A stretch of DNA of 26,770 nt from NCBI GenBank assembly GCA_964468745.1, contig CAYXVY010000082.1:1-26770 (forward strand). Reading direction: 5' to 3'. This stretch comes from JACPRB01 sp964468745. Lineage in GTDB: Bacteria; Planctomycetota; MHYJ01; JACPRB01. The notes below the pieces were generated by a model. That model had not been told where the DNA came from. It ran no database searches and saw only the letters and a program-made list of their open reading frames with translations. Positions within the stretch are counted from its first letter, which is position 1, and each line of letters begins with the position of its first letter. Position numbers and translations under genes: made by a program. Positions 5,819-14,581 of the stretch are shown in pieces.

Positions 5819-7978
5819 GTGGCAGGCGAAACTGAACGCAGGACGCACGAAGCGGCGATAGACGCCGCGCCAGGCAAGCCGTCGGAGAGCGCACTGGCGC
5901 TTGTGCTCTACCTGCTGCGCATCTTCACGACGCGCATCTGGCTATTCCTGGTGGTCTTCTCGCTGATCTTCACCATCATCCTCGTCAACTCGATGCGCGG
6001 CACGAAGATCTACCGTGCCACAGCGGAGATCCTCATCGAGCGCCAGTCGTCCAACCTCAAGAACCTCGAGTCGCCGCTGACCGTGAACACGGACGACAGC
6101 GACTACTACAACACGCAGGTCCGCATCCTCGAAGGGCGCGGGCTTGCGCAAATCGTCGCCGCGGCCCTCTCGCTCGATCAGCGCGACGACTTCAGCGACC
6201 GCCCCGCCGACGACCTTCTGGGCGGCCTTCAGATCGACTTCGTGCGCAATGCGCGCGTGGTGGAGATCGCGTACGAGCACGCCGACAAGCAGCTGGCGGC
6301 CAAAATCGTCAACGCGTACATCGTGGAGTACAAGAAGGACACGCTGAAGCGCCGGAGCGACACGATCGACGAGCTTCAGGCGCAGATGCGCGGCCAGTTG
6401 GACGACGTCGAGACGAAGCTCAGGGAATCTCAGAAGCTGCTGCTCGACTTCTATGAGAAGAACGGCCTCCTGCTCGGCGACGAGCGCGAGAGTTCGCTGC
6501 AGCGGATGATGGAGGAGGCGGGCCTGATGCTCCTGCGGGAGCAGCAGGAGTTGAACCGCCTCGAAGGGGCGTCGGAGAAGGTGGACGCGGCGGGCACGGA
6601 CGTGAACAAGCTCTACCAGATCGCGCTCGCCCACTACCTCTTCTGGCGCGAGGACTCCCAGCAGCTCGAGGAGACCCGCGCGCTGTCCGGACTGGCGGAG
6701 ATGCAGAAGAAGTACCAGCCCACGCATCCGTCGTATCTCGGGGCGCTCGCGCGCGTGCAGGAGATCCAGCGGCGCGTCGCCGAAAGCGCGCTGACGTTCG
6801 CCCGCAGCGTGGTCGTCCTTCGCGACAACAAGCGCGAGAGCGTGAAGGCCGCGCAGGTCATGTACGAAGATCTGAAAAAGCGCCGGTTGGAGCAGGATCG
6901 CACGGTGGGCGAGGCAGAGCGGCTGCGCCGCACGCGCGACGCGTATCAGACGCTCTTCGAGGCGCTGACGCTGCGCATCAAGGAGGCCGCCATCTCGAAC
7001 CGGCTCGATACGACGAACGTGCACACGCTCATCGCGGCAGCGCCGCCGATCACGCACATCCGTCCGAACTTGACGACGAATCTGCTCCTCGGGCTCGTTG
7101 GCGCTCTCATGGCTGGCATCGCCATCACGCTGATGGTCGACCGCCTCGACAACACGGTGCGCACGACGCAGGACGTCGAGGAGTCCTACGGCCTGCCCGT
7201 GCTGAGCGTGGTGCCGCAGGCGCGGATCGACGATTTGAGCGGTCCACCAGCGCTGGCGTGCTGGAAGGACGAGATGTCGCAGATGGCCGAGGCCTTCCGC
7301 CGCGTCCGCGCGGCCGTGCTGCTCTCCGTGAAGAAGGGCGAGGGCGGCCCGCTGCGCCGCATGCTCGTGCTGTCGCCGGGGCCGGACGAGGGGAAGAGCA
7401 CGGCGGCGATGAACCTCGCGATCTCGCTGGCGCAGATGGGCGAGCGGACGTTGCTGATCGACGCGGATTTCTATCGATCGGAGTCGCACAAGCTGCTCGG
7501 GCTGGACCGCGAGAAGGGGCTGTCGACGATCCTCGTGAGCGACATCGCGCTCCCGCAGGCGGTGCAGACGACGGGGATCCCGTGTCTGGATTACATGGCG
7601 ACGGGCATGATCCCGCCGCAGCCCGCGACGCTCCTCGGATCGGCGCGGATGCGCTGGCTGATGGAAGAGGCGACTCGGCACTATTCGCGCGTGGTGATCG
7701 ATACGCCGCCGCTCGTCGCGGTGACGGATGCGACGCTGCTGGCCCCGCTCGCGGACGCGACGATACTCGTCGTTCGCGAAGGGAAGACGTCGAAGACGGC
7801 GCTTCACCGGTCGCTGCAAACTCTCGCGCGCACGGGCGTGCGTCCGATGGGTTTCATCTTCAACGGGTTGCGCACGGGCATGGGCGAGTTCTACTTCCGC
7901 TATCACAACCCGACGTACTCGCTGGACCAGTCGCAGCAGGCCAGCCCGCCGGTGGGGACGACGTCGCAGCAGCGTTAG
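5819..7978 (+). CDS. Wzc-like polysaccharide co-polymerase / tyrosine autokinase
   Basis: The protein has 719 residues. GTG is chosen because GAGGAG lies 5 nt upstream; the open frame continues upstream without merit. A Wzz-type chain-length domain is bounded by membrane helices at about 39-58 and 419-440, with a long coiled-coil periplasmic region between. A cytoplasmic BY-kinase domain follows, with Walker A LSPGPDEGKST (about 517-527), Walker A' LLIDADF (about 545-551) and Walker B VVIDTPPL (about 625-632). The C-terminal tail holds a tyrosine cluster (FYFRYHNPTYSL), the usual autophosphorylation site. In Wzx/Wzy systems it controls polymer length and works with the Wza export channel, here encoded at 21526. 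It overlaps the convergent wzy-like gene by 4 nt. Confidence 0.93.
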   Translation: MAGETERRTHEAAIDAAPGKPSESALALVLYLLRIFTTRIWLFLVVFSLIFTIILVNSMRGTKIYRATAEILIERQSSNLKNLESPLTVNTDDSDYYNTQVRILEGRGLAQIVAAALSLDQRDDFSDRPADDLLGGLQIDFVRNARVVEIAYEHADKQLAAKIVNAYIVEYKKDTLKRRSDTIDELQAQMRGQLDDVETKLRESQKLLLDFYEKNGLLLGDERESSLQRMMEEAGLMLLREQQELNRLEGASEKVDAAGTDVNKLYQIALAHYLFWREDSQQLEETRALSGLAEMQKKYQPTHPSYLGALARVQEIQRRVAESALTFARSVVVLRDNKRESVKAAQVMYEDLKKRRLEQDRTVGEAERLRRTRDAYQTLFEALTLRIKEAAISNRLDTTNVHTLIAAAPPITHIRPNLTTNLLLGLVGALMAGIAITLMVDRLDNTVRTTQDVEESYGLPVLSVVPQARIDDLSGPPALACWKDEMSQMAEAFRRVRAAVLLSVKKGEGGPLRRMLVLSPGPDEGKSTAAMNLAISLAQMGERTLLIDADFYRSESHKLLGLDREKGLSTILVSDIALPQAVQTTGIPCLDYMATGMIPPQPATLLGSARMRWLMEEATRHYSRVVIDTPPLVAVTDATLLAPLADATILVVREGKTSKTALHRSLQTLARTGVRPMGFIFNGLRTGMGEFYFRYHNPTYSLDQSQQASPPVGTTSQQR

Positions 7979-9504
7979 TTGTCGCCCCGGTCGGGGTCCT
8001 TCGGCGGCAGCAGGATGGGCGGCCCGCCTAGATCTTCGGGGCGGCGCGGCAGCGGTGCGGGCGGCTCAGCGGGGGTGGGCGGCGGTGTTGGGACGTGGGC
8101 GTTGAAAATTCCTGCGTCCTGCGTAGCGTCAACGGTCACGGGGACGCCAGCAGGCGAAGGCACGGGCGCGAGCTGCGGTGCGTACGCGATCGACGCGGCT
8201 GGGGCGGGGACAACTCGCTGGCGAGCGGCCCCCCAGAAGCGGTCGGCGTACGACACGCTATCGCTGCGAACGCGCTGGACCGCGGGGGCTATCAGGAATC
8301 CGCGCACAAGCAGGACGATCATCAGCTGCGCATTCGGAACGCCTACGTTCAGGAACATGGACTCGAAGATCGCGACGAAGAAGCACGCGCCGAGGTACGC
8401 CGTCACCCAGCCCTCAAGCATCTGCGTCGCGCGTGCCGCCATGCGTCGAGTTCCGCGCATGACGAAGTAGGCGGCGATCGAGGTGCCGAACGCCCCCTGT
8501 TCGCACAAAAGCACCAGGTAACCGTTATGCGCGGACGTCGCCGCGAGCATATGAGGCTCGTGCATCTTGAATCCGACGCCGAACCAGGGATTGGCGAGGA
8601 AGAGCCTCCAAGCCTCCTTCCACGCATCCCACCGTCCGGTGCCTCCCGTGCCGAGGCCGCGCGCCGGATCGTCCAGGGCATACACACCGGAGATGAACCG
8701 AAGGACATCCTTCATGCGTTCTTGAGTCAGGTACAACACCAGAAACCCAAGCGCAAGCAGGCACGCAACGTAGGTGACGGTTCCAATGTTTGGCGACCAG
8801 TTTGCCCGAAACAGCAGCCACAGCGTGACCCCGACGACCAGCGCGGTGAGCGAAGTGCGCGAATTCGTCATGAAGAGCAACACCACCACCGGCGCCATGA
8901 TCAGAATCGAGAACCGTAGCTTTCCTAGCAGCAGCGCCGACATGATGACCGACATGGCGATCGCGGCGAACAGGTTCGGGTTGATGATTCCGCCAAGCCG
9001 ACTTTCGACCGCCAGGTCCGTCGTCGTAGCGATCAAGCCCAAGACGAGCAAGCCGATCACGCTGAATATCACGAGGCCACGCCTGAGTTGCTCGCCATCC
9101 ATTGCGAGATTGAAGGCGTATGCCACTACGAGGCAAACCGCGAGCCCGCCGAAATAACCGGCCGATGTAGTTGGCGCCGCACTCATCAGAACCGAGAGCG
9201 CGTTCGACGCGCCGTAAGCGATGAAGAAAGTGAAGAAGCCGCGATGGTCGCGGATGGCGGAAATTGCAAAGGCCTTCCGGAGCGGGGGATATAGCGGAAT
9301 CACCAGCAACGGCCAGGAAATCGCCGCGAACAGCGTAGGCTTGTCGCCACCCGCGGCGCTCTCGAGCGTGAAGAGTCTGGACACGTACAGCGTCCAGAGC
9401 CACACACCGAACAGCACCGGCGTTAGATGATAGTGGAGCTTGCTGCTCTTCATGGCGAGCCGGATTAGCGACGGACGGAGCCCGCCTCTCTCCATGGCGG
9501 ACAT
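7975..9504 (-). CDS. O-antigen polymerase/ligase-like membrane protein (Wzy/WaaL family)
   Basis: The protein has 509 residues with about ten or more hydrophobic helices. The Wzy_C signature lies in the large periplasmic loop: GTGGTGRWDAWKEAW (about 284-298), NPWFGVGFKMHEPHM, then SAHNGYLVLLCEQGAFG, matching the family pattern GR...W...P..G.G...H..HN.yL....E.G..G. After the last helix there is an 80-100-residue Ala/Pro-rich tail, predicted soluble. It is the last gene of a four-gene minus-strand unit (epimerase, GT4, WecA-like, this gene). It probably polymerises repeat units delivered by the flippase. Polymerase and ligase cannot be told apart by sequence, but the Wzc/Wza context favours polymerase. 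Confidence 0.85.
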   Translation of the reverse strand: MSAMERGGLRPSLIRLAMKSSKLHYHLTPVLFGVWLWTLYVSRLFTLESAAGGDKPTLFAAISWPLLVIPLYPPLRKAFAISAIRDHRGFFTFFIAYGASNALSVLMSAAPTTSAGYFGGLAVCLVVAYAFNLAMDGEQLRRGLVIFSVIGLLVLGLIATTTDLAVESRLGGIINPNLFAAIAMSVIMSALLLGKLRFSILIMAPVVVLLFMTNSRTSLTALVVGVTLWLLFRANWSPNIGTVTYVACLLALGFLVLYLTQERMKDVLRFISGVYALDDPARGLGTGGTGRWDAWKEAWRLFLANPWFGVGFKMHEPHMLAATSAHNGYLVLLCEQGAFGTSIAAYFVMRGTRRMAARATQMLEGWVTAYLGACFFVAIFESMFLNVGVPNAQLMIVLLVRGFLIAPAVQRVRSDSVSYADRFWGAARQRVVPAPAASIAYAPQLAPVPSPAGVPVTVDATQDAGIFNAHVPTPPPTPAEPPAPLPRRPEDLGGPPILLPPKDPDRGDN

Positions 9505-9537
9505 TCAGATCTTACCACGCTGGGGCCCGCGAACTCG

Positions 9538-10980
9538 TCACGCGCGATGGATCTCGTGGGTCCCCGTTTGGCCCGCGCCCTGCCGATTGAGGAGCTTTGA
9601 ACCGAACCGTTCTAGGATCGGATCCAGGATGTGCGCGGCTGCCATCAACGTCGCCGAACGGCTGCCGACCGCCCCCGCGACCCGCAACTCCCCCGCAATT
9701 TCCCCGTTAACGTGAAACGGAATCGGCAAGTCGGAACCCGCCGCTTCCTTGGCATTCATGCTGAACCGCTCGATCGCCGCCTGGTCCGTCGCCTCGTAAA
9801 GTCCGGCGCGCTGAATCTCAAGAACGCGCAGCAGCTCGGTCAGAACCGCCCACGTCTCCGAATCCGTTCGCGCCGCCTCAAGTCGACCCATCGCGTCCGC
9901 GGCTTCGTTTCGCCAGTTGACGCGCGAGGTTACGAAGCGCTTCAGCGTGTAGCCAAACTGACGGTACGCCAACGCCGAAACCGCCAGCATGACCAGCAGC
10001 GCTACATTCGCCGCCATTCTGCTGCCGAACGTCAGAATCGCCGCGACAATCCCCAGCATCACCGTGATGCCGTACAGGACGAACGCGACCTTCCGCTGAT
10101 TCAGACCCGATCGCAGCAACAGGTGATGCAGGTGCCCACGGTCGGGACTCATCGGAGAGCGCCCCATCAGCGTGCGCCGAAAAATCGACGCCAGCGTGTC
10201 GATGACCGGCACGCCGAGGATCAGGATGGGAAGCGTCAGCGCGGCCGCGACCGTTCGCTTCTGGGTACCCTCGACGCTGAGCACCGCCAGCAGGAAGCCG
10301 ATGAACAGCGACCCTGTATCTCCCATGAAAATCTTCGCCGGGTGCCAGTTGTGCCGGAGAAACCCGAGACACGCGCCGCTCAGCAAACCCGCAGCGAGCG
10401 CTGTGTCGAAATTCTCCGATATCGCCGCCATCGCGCACACCGCGAGGGAGACGAGCGCGCCGATGCCTGCCGCCAACCCGTCTAGCCCGTCCATCAGATT
10501 CACGGCATTCGTAACACCGACGATCCACAACACAAGCAAAGCTGTGCCCCAGCCTCCCATCACCGTCGAGCCGAAGACCGGCAGCACAACGGAATTTGCC
10601 CCGAAGCCGATGTAGATCGCCCCCACCGCGACGCCCACCTCAACGAGCAGTTTCGGCAGTGGCCGCAGCGATTTGAGATCGTCTACGAGGCCCAGCAGCA
10701 CGATAGGCAGACCGCACAACACAAGCCGGAGTGTTCGCAATCCTTCAGCCGTTGCCAACAACCGGCCATGGGTCGAATCCCACCACCACACCAGCCCGAG
10801 CGCCGCATAGAAGCTCCCTGCAATCGCAAGCCCGCCAAGACGCGGGATGGGCTTGCTGTGAATCTTGCGAATGCCCGGACGGTCGAGTGCTCCAATCTTG
10901 CGGGCGAAGAGTCCCGCGAGCGGCGTGCTGAGATAAGCCAGCACAAAAGCGATCAAGAGGGCGTATGCGACCCAGTCCAA
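9538..10980 (-). CDS. WecA/MraY-family undecaprenyl-phosphate sugar-1-phosphate transferase with C-terminal extension
   Basis: The protein has 480 residues with a TTG start supported by GGAG 6 nt upstream. It is polytopic and has all hallmark cytoplasmic motifs: KIHSKPIPRLGG near residue 40, VDDLKSLRPLPK, NLMDGLDGLAAG (about 161-172) with the DxxD-type aspartates, FMGDTGSLFIGF (about 216-227), and the His loop HLHHLLLRSGLNQRK (about 281-295). It transfers a HexNAc-1-phosphate to undecaprenyl phosphate and starts repeat-unit assembly. From about residue 335 there is an extra soluble domain of roughly 145 residues (NWRNEAADAMGRL, ETWAVLTELLRVLEIQRAGLYEA) not found in Escherichia coli WecA. Its role is unknown. 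Confidence 0.92.
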   Translation of the reverse strand: MDWVAYALLIAFVLAYLSTPLAGLFARKIGALDRPGIRKIHSKPIPRLGGLAIAGSFYAALGLVWWWDSTHGRLLATAEGLRTLRLVLCGLPIVLLGLVDDLKSLRPLPKLLVEVGVAVGAIYIGFGANSVVLPVFGSTVMGGWGTALLVLWIVGVTNAVNLMDGLDGLAAGIGALVSLAVCAMAAISENFDTALAAGLLSGACLGFLRHNWHPAKIFMGDTGSLFIGFLLAVLSVEGTQKRTVAAALTLPILILGVPVIDTLASIFRRTLMGRSPMSPDRGHLHHLLLRSGLNQRKVAFVLYGITVMLGIVAAILTFGSRMAANVALLVMLAVSALAYRQFGYTLKRFVTSRVNWRNEAADAMGRLEAARTDSETWAVLTELLRVLEIQRAGLYEATDQAAIERFSMNAKEAAGSDLPIPFHVNGEIAGELRVAGAVGSRSATLMAAAHILDPILERFGSKLLNRQGAGQTGTHEIHRA

Positions 10981-11011
10981 ACGTTGCTCCCGCCCCCAAT
11001 CTTATCGCGCT

Positions 11012-12250
11012 TTATGCACCGTGGGGGGCAATGCCCGGCGCGAGCCCGTTGAGAATCGCATCGAACTGCTCAAGGGTTCGAAGATCACAGTACGCTTCGT
11101 CGAACGCGCGACGCGCACGCGCCGACAATTCACGCCTGCTCGCTTCGTCTCCCATCAACCCCTTCACGAATGACGCGAGCCCGGCTGAATCGCCGTGTCG
11201 CAGGCTGACGCCGCAGCCGAAGCGCGCGACGGCGTCGTCGACATTGCTGCGCGCCGGTCCTACATACGCGACGGGCAGCCCCATTCCGAGACTCGCGTGC
11301 AGCTTGCTGGGACTCATCACGCCCAGCATGTCGTCGCGCAACGTTATGAGAGCACAGGCGGCCGTCGCCATCACGGAAGGCCTCTCCTCCTTCGCGACGT
11401 ATCCCCGCATCACGACGTTTCGCAGGCCGCGCACGGCGACCTCGCGACTCAGCGGTTCCCATCGGGATCCACCGCCGACGAACAGGAATGTCACGGGCTC
11501 CGACGCGAGCAGCGAGGCCGCGTCCAGCACCGTCGCAAAGTCGTGCCCCGTTCCGGCATTACCCATATAGAGCACCACCGTGCGCTCACGCAATCCAAGC
11601 GCTTGCGCTTCCTTCCACGGCGCGGATTGTGGGTCGCGCGGGAAGAGCGACGCCCGCTCCCAGTTTGGAATGATCGAGGTGGGGAGCGGGCGCGTGGGCG
11701 CGTATTGCGACACCAGAAGCTCGCGCATTGCTGTATCGAGGCAGACAAGGTGGTCGAGGCGTCTGTACAGTTGGCGGTTTACAACCCGCATGATCGCGCT
11801 GAGTACGCCGCGTGGGTTGAGCACGCCGGCCCGCTCCGCGGCCTCCGGATAGCAATCCATGCTCCACAGAATGAGCCTGCACCGGGGATGAAGCCCCTTG
11901 TGCAGAAGGCCTGCGCACGCTATGAACGGCGGAGTGGTCATCGCGATGACGGCATCCTGCGGCGGCAGCTTCAGCAGTGCCACAGCCGCCAGCGAATAGA
12001 AGCTGGCATAGTCCGCAACGCGGCGCAGAATGGTCTTCTTGCCGAGCGACGGCGTCCATAGCCGAACGATGCGGGGATTCTCGCGCGCCTGCACACCGCC
12101 TCGCGTCGACTCCTGCACGTAGCTGCCCGCGCCGGTCACAACCGTGACCTGATCCCCGAGCGCCGCACGATGTTCCGCCAGGGATGCGGCCAGGTGGGCG
12201 GTGGGACTGATATCCGGCACGTAGAACTGGTTGATGAGGGTGAGGCGCAT
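11012..12250 (-). CDS. GT4 glycosyltransferase, WbuB-like
   Basis: The protein has 412 residues of GT-B fold. The N-terminus MRLTLINQFYVPDISPTAHL and the phrase MTTPPFIACAG are typical of WbuB-like family-4 enzymes. The C-terminal nucleotide-sugar domain has VVLYMGNAGTGHDFATVLDAA, VTFLFVGGGSRWEPL and MSPSKLHASLGMGLPVAYVG, which correspond to the donor-binding site of GT4 enzymes (the S/PSK loop replacing the usual EPFG motif). It is cytoplasmic and adds a sugar to the lipid-linked intermediate made by the adjacent WecA-like enzyme. It lies 11 nt after the epimerase gene and 31 nt before the wecA-like gene, so all are probably co-transcribed. Sugar specificity cannot be read from sequence. Confidence 0.88.
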   Translation of the reverse strand: MRLTLINQFYVPDISPTAHLAASLAEHRAALGDQVTVVTGAGSYVQESTRGGVQARENPRIVRLWTPSLGKKTILRRVADYASFYSLAAVALLKLPPQDAVIAMTTPPFIACAGLLHKGLHPRCRLILWSMDCYPEAAERAGVLNPRGVLSAIMRVVNRQLYRRLDHLVCLDTAMRELLVSQYAPTRPLPTSIIPNWERASLFPRDPQSAPWKEAQALGLRERTVVLYMGNAGTGHDFATVLDAASLLASEPVTFLFVGGGSRWEPLSREVAVRGLRNVVMRGYVAKEERPSVMATAACALITLRDDMLGVMSPSKLHASLGMGLPVAYVGPARSNVDDAVARFGCGVSLRHGDSAGLASFVKGLMGDEASRRELSARARRAFDEAYCDLRTLEQFDAILNGLAPGIAPHGA

Positions 12251-12261
12251 CGCGCGCGGCC

Positions 12262-13314
12262 TTACGCGTGTTGCTCGGCCGCGACGGATTCGATCATCTC
12301 GTCGACAATCTGTTCAAGGTTGCGGGTGAGCCGCCAGTGCGGATAGTGCGACTGCAGTTTCCGCAGATCGGAGTAATAGCAGATGTGATCGCCGACGCGA
12401 TTGACGTCCGTGTAAGCCAGCTTGGGCCGCTTGCCGGTGCGCTTCGCGATCATCTCGACGCATTCAAGCAGGCTCGCGGCGTTGCCGCGTCCGCCGCCCA
12501 GGTTGTAAACCTCGCCCGGGCGTGGCTTCTGTGCGAACGCCCAGAATGCGTTCACGACGTCGAACGAATGGATCTGGTCCCGCACCTGCTTGCTCTTGTA
12601 CCCAAAGACCGTGTAAGGCTCCTCGCGCAGCGCCACGCGCACGAGATAATTGAGGAAGCCGTGAAGCTCCACGCCGGCGTGTTGCGGGCCCGTCAGGCAG
12701 CCGCCCCGAAAGATGCCGGTCTTCATGCCGAAGTAGCGGCCGTACTCCTGCGCCATGACGTCGCCGGCGAGTTTGGAGACGCCGAAAATCGAGTGGAGAC
12801 AGTGGTCGACGGCAAAGTCCTCCGCAATCCCATGCTCGTACTTGGAATCGTCGTAGTCCCATCGCGACTCAAGTTCTTTCATTCGGATGTGATTCGGACC
12901 GTCGCCGTAAACCTTGTTCGTGCTCATGTGGATGAACGGTGCATCCGACGAATGGCGGCGGCAGCTTTCGAGTAAGTTCAACGTCCCGACCGCGTTGACG
13001 TCGAAGTCGTCGAACGGGCGCTTCGCCGCAAGGTCATGGCTGGGCTGGGCGGCGCAGTGAATGATGAGTTCGAACTTCCCCTTCCTGAAAAGCTCGTCCA
13101 TGGCGACGCGATCGCGGATATCCGCGCTGATATGGCTGAACTTCCGGCAGATCTTCTCCAGCCTGTGCCGCGTCGAAGTCGTGTCCCCCTTGGGCCCGAA
13201 GAAGTCGGCGCGCAAATTGTTGTCCACACCGGTGACCGCAAACCCCATCTTGTCGAAGAAGATGACAGCTTCAGAGCCGATCAAGCCGCTGCTGCCCGTG
13301 ACAAGAACGCGCAT
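12262..13314 (-). CDS. NAD-dependent epimerase, CDP-paratose 2-epimerase-like extended SDR
   Basis: The protein has 350 residues. ATG 13314 is chosen for CAGGAG 8-9 nt upstream and because the Rossmann start MRVLVTGSSGLIGSE follows at once. NAD binding is by TGSSGLIG (6-13) and HCAAQPSHDLA (86-96). STNKVYGDGPN is at 131-141. ADFFGPKGDTT (36-46), FRGGCLTGPQHAGVELHGF and YTVFGYKSKQVRDQIHS mark the subfamily annotated as CDP-paratose 2-epimerase. The YxxxK site reads FGVSK (177-181), so the usual Tyr is Phe. It probably makes a nucleotide-sugar precursor for the polymer. No other CDP-dideoxyhexose genes lie in the window, so the true substrate may differ. First gene of its operon. Confidence 0.82.
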   Translation of the reverse strand: MRVLVTGSSGLIGSEAVIFFDKMGFAVTGVDNNLRADFFGPKGDTTSTRHRLEKICRKFSHISADIRDRVAMDELFRKGKFELIIHCAAQPSHDLAAKRPFDDFDVNAVGTLNLLESCRRHSSDAPFIHMSTNKVYGDGPNHIRMKELESRWDYDDSKYEHGIAEDFAVDHCLHSIFGVSKLAGDVMAQEYGRYFGMKTGIFRGGCLTGPQHAGVELHGFLNYLVRVALREEPYTVFGYKSKQVRDQIHSFDVVNAFWAFAQKPRPGEVYNLGGGRGNAASLLECVEMIAKRTGKRPKLAYTDVNRVGDHICYYSDLRKLQSHYPHWRLTRNLEQIVDEMIESVAAEQHA

Positions 13315-13328
13315 GGTATGTTCTCCTG

Positions 13329-13334
13329 ATTCTA
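13329..13334 (-). promoter_or_regulatory. Possible -10 (TAGAAT) of epimerase operon
   Basis: On the minus strand TAGAAT lies 14 nt before the ATG at 13314, with the ribosome site CAGGAG between. The -35 is weak. Confidence 0.35.
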
Positions 13335-13360
13335 GCGCATTCCACTGCTGCGTGCGCCCG

Positions 13361-13370
13361 CCCACGTGGG
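13361..13370. promoter_or_regulatory. Palindrome CCCACGTGGG between divergent EPS operons
   Basis: A perfect 10-bp palindrome lies midway between the -10-like elements of the two divergent operons (13329-13334 minus and 13379-13384 plus). Its position suits an operator controlling both. No regulator gene is in the window. Confidence 0.35.
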
Positions 13371-13375
13371 GCGTG

Positions 13376-13384
13376 TGATACGAT
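13376..13384 (+). promoter_or_regulatory. Possible extended -10 (TGATACGAT) of the plus-strand GT operon
   Basis: The TGnTAnnnT form lies 21 nt before the ATG at 13406. The predicted leader is about 15 nt. Confidence 0.4.
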
Positions 13385-13405
13385 CCCTTCAAGCAACGCG
13401 CCGCC

Positions 13406-14581
13406 ATGGATCGCCCCCTGACCGTCGTTCACGCCATCGCCAGCATGAGCGAATCAACAGGAGGACCCGCACGCTCCGTGGCGACTTTGACATCCGCGCT
13501 CGCCGACGCCGGCACCTGCGTGAAACTGGTCACGCTCGACGTGACTCGCGAATACGGACCAGCCGTCGCACCGGCAAGCCGCAACGTCCACGTCATCGCC
13601 GTGCCGGGATGGGGGAATCGAAAGTTGCGCATCGCCCACGGCTTTGGATACCGCAAGGCTCTCGATCAGGCGATGACAGGCGCGTCGATTCTGCACTCCC
13701 ATGGTTTGTGGATGCCCGTGAATCACCAGATGGCGCTTTCGGCCCACAGCGCTCGCACGCCCCACGTGATCAGTCCTCGCGGCATGCTCCTGCCTGGGGC
13801 CATGCGTACCAACGGACTGAAAAAGAAGCTCGCCTGGCACGCATTTCAACGGCGCGATCTACGCAACGCCGCAGGTTTTCACGCCACGAGTGCTGATGAA
13901 GCGGAAGCAATTCGCAGGCTGGAGTTCAAGCAGCCGATCGCAGTGATCCCTCCCGGAATCGAGCTGCCTGTAGAACGCATATCTACAACGGACGGTACCT
14001 CGCGGCAGAAACGCGCGCTCTTTCTTTCCCGCATACATCCGATCAAGGGCGTTACGGAACTCCTCCATGCGTGGAAGCTCGCGACTGCCCACTCAAAGGA
14101 CTGGCACTTGACGGTTGCTGGCCCTGACGAGGACGGGCACCTGGCCGAGGTTCGCGCTCTCTCGCACAAGCTGGGTCTCGATGCCGTAGTGGATTTCCCT
14201 GGTGCAATCGGCGATGACGCCAAGTGGCAACTTTACCAGTCCTCGGATCTCTTCGTGTTGCCCACGAAGAGCGAGAACTTCGGTCGAGTGATCGCCGAAG
14301 CGCTGGCTTCAGGCGTGCCTGTGATCACGACGCGAGGCGCCCCATGGCCCGCTCTGCTATCGCGCCGATGCGGCTGGTGGACGGACATCGGCGTTGAACC
14401 CTTCGGCCTGGCCTTGAAGGAAGCTCTTGCGCTAGCACCTCTCGTCTTGCGGGAGATGGGAGCGCGTGGACGCGCGATGGTGGAAGAATCCTACGGATGG
14501 CCCCGTGTTACGCAGCAGATGATCGCATTTTACCGCTGGCTGTGCTCCGGGGGGCAGACGCCGGCGGAAGTGCAGACATGA
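13406..14581 (+). CDS. GT4 glycosyltransferase
   Basis: The protein has 391 residues of GT-B fold. The acceptor domain starts with VVHAIASMSESTGGPARSVATLTSAL (GGP loop) and contains LHSHGLWMP and ISPRGMLLPGAM, a motif typical of EPS-locus GT4 enzymes. The donor domain has ALFLSRIHPIKGVTELLHAW, WHLTVAGPDEDGHL, and the catalytic stretch VLPTKSENFGRVIAEALASGVPVITT with the E-x7-E arrangement (ENFGRVIAEAL). It is cytoplasmic and probably extends the lipid-linked repeat unit. First gene of a four-gene plus-strand operon. Its TGA overlaps the next ATG (ATGA). No clear Shine-Dalgarno sequence precedes the ATG. Confidence 0.9.
   Translation: MDRPLTVVHAIASMSESTGGPARSVATLTSALADAGTCVKLVTLDVTREYGPAVAPASRNVHVIAVPGWGNRKLRIAHGFGYRKALDQAMTGASILHSHGLWMPVNHQMALSAHSARTPHVISPRGMLLPGAMRTNGLKKKLAWHAFQRRDLRNAAGFHATSADEAEAIRRLEFKQPIAVIPPGIELPVERISTTDGTSRQKRALFLSRIHPIKGVTELLHAWKLATAHSKDWHLTVAGPDEDGHLAEVRALSHKLGLDAVVDFPGAIGDDAKWQLYQSSDLFVLPTKSENFGRVIAEALASGVPVITTRGAPWPALLSRRCGWWTDIGVEPFGLALKEALALAPLVLREMGARGRAMVEESYGWPRVTQQMIAFYRWLCSGGQTPAEVQT

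Noticed and set aside
5736..5894. N-terminal extension of the nucleotidyltransferase from 5894
   Set aside because: It would cover the TATACT and ribosome site of wzc and overlap its coding region. The ATG at 5735 starts right before recognisable family sequence.
5942..7906. Long minus-strand open frame (654 codons) opposite wzc
   Set aside because: Its Arg/His/Val-rich composition without domain motifs is the mirror of the strongly supported wzc-like gene.
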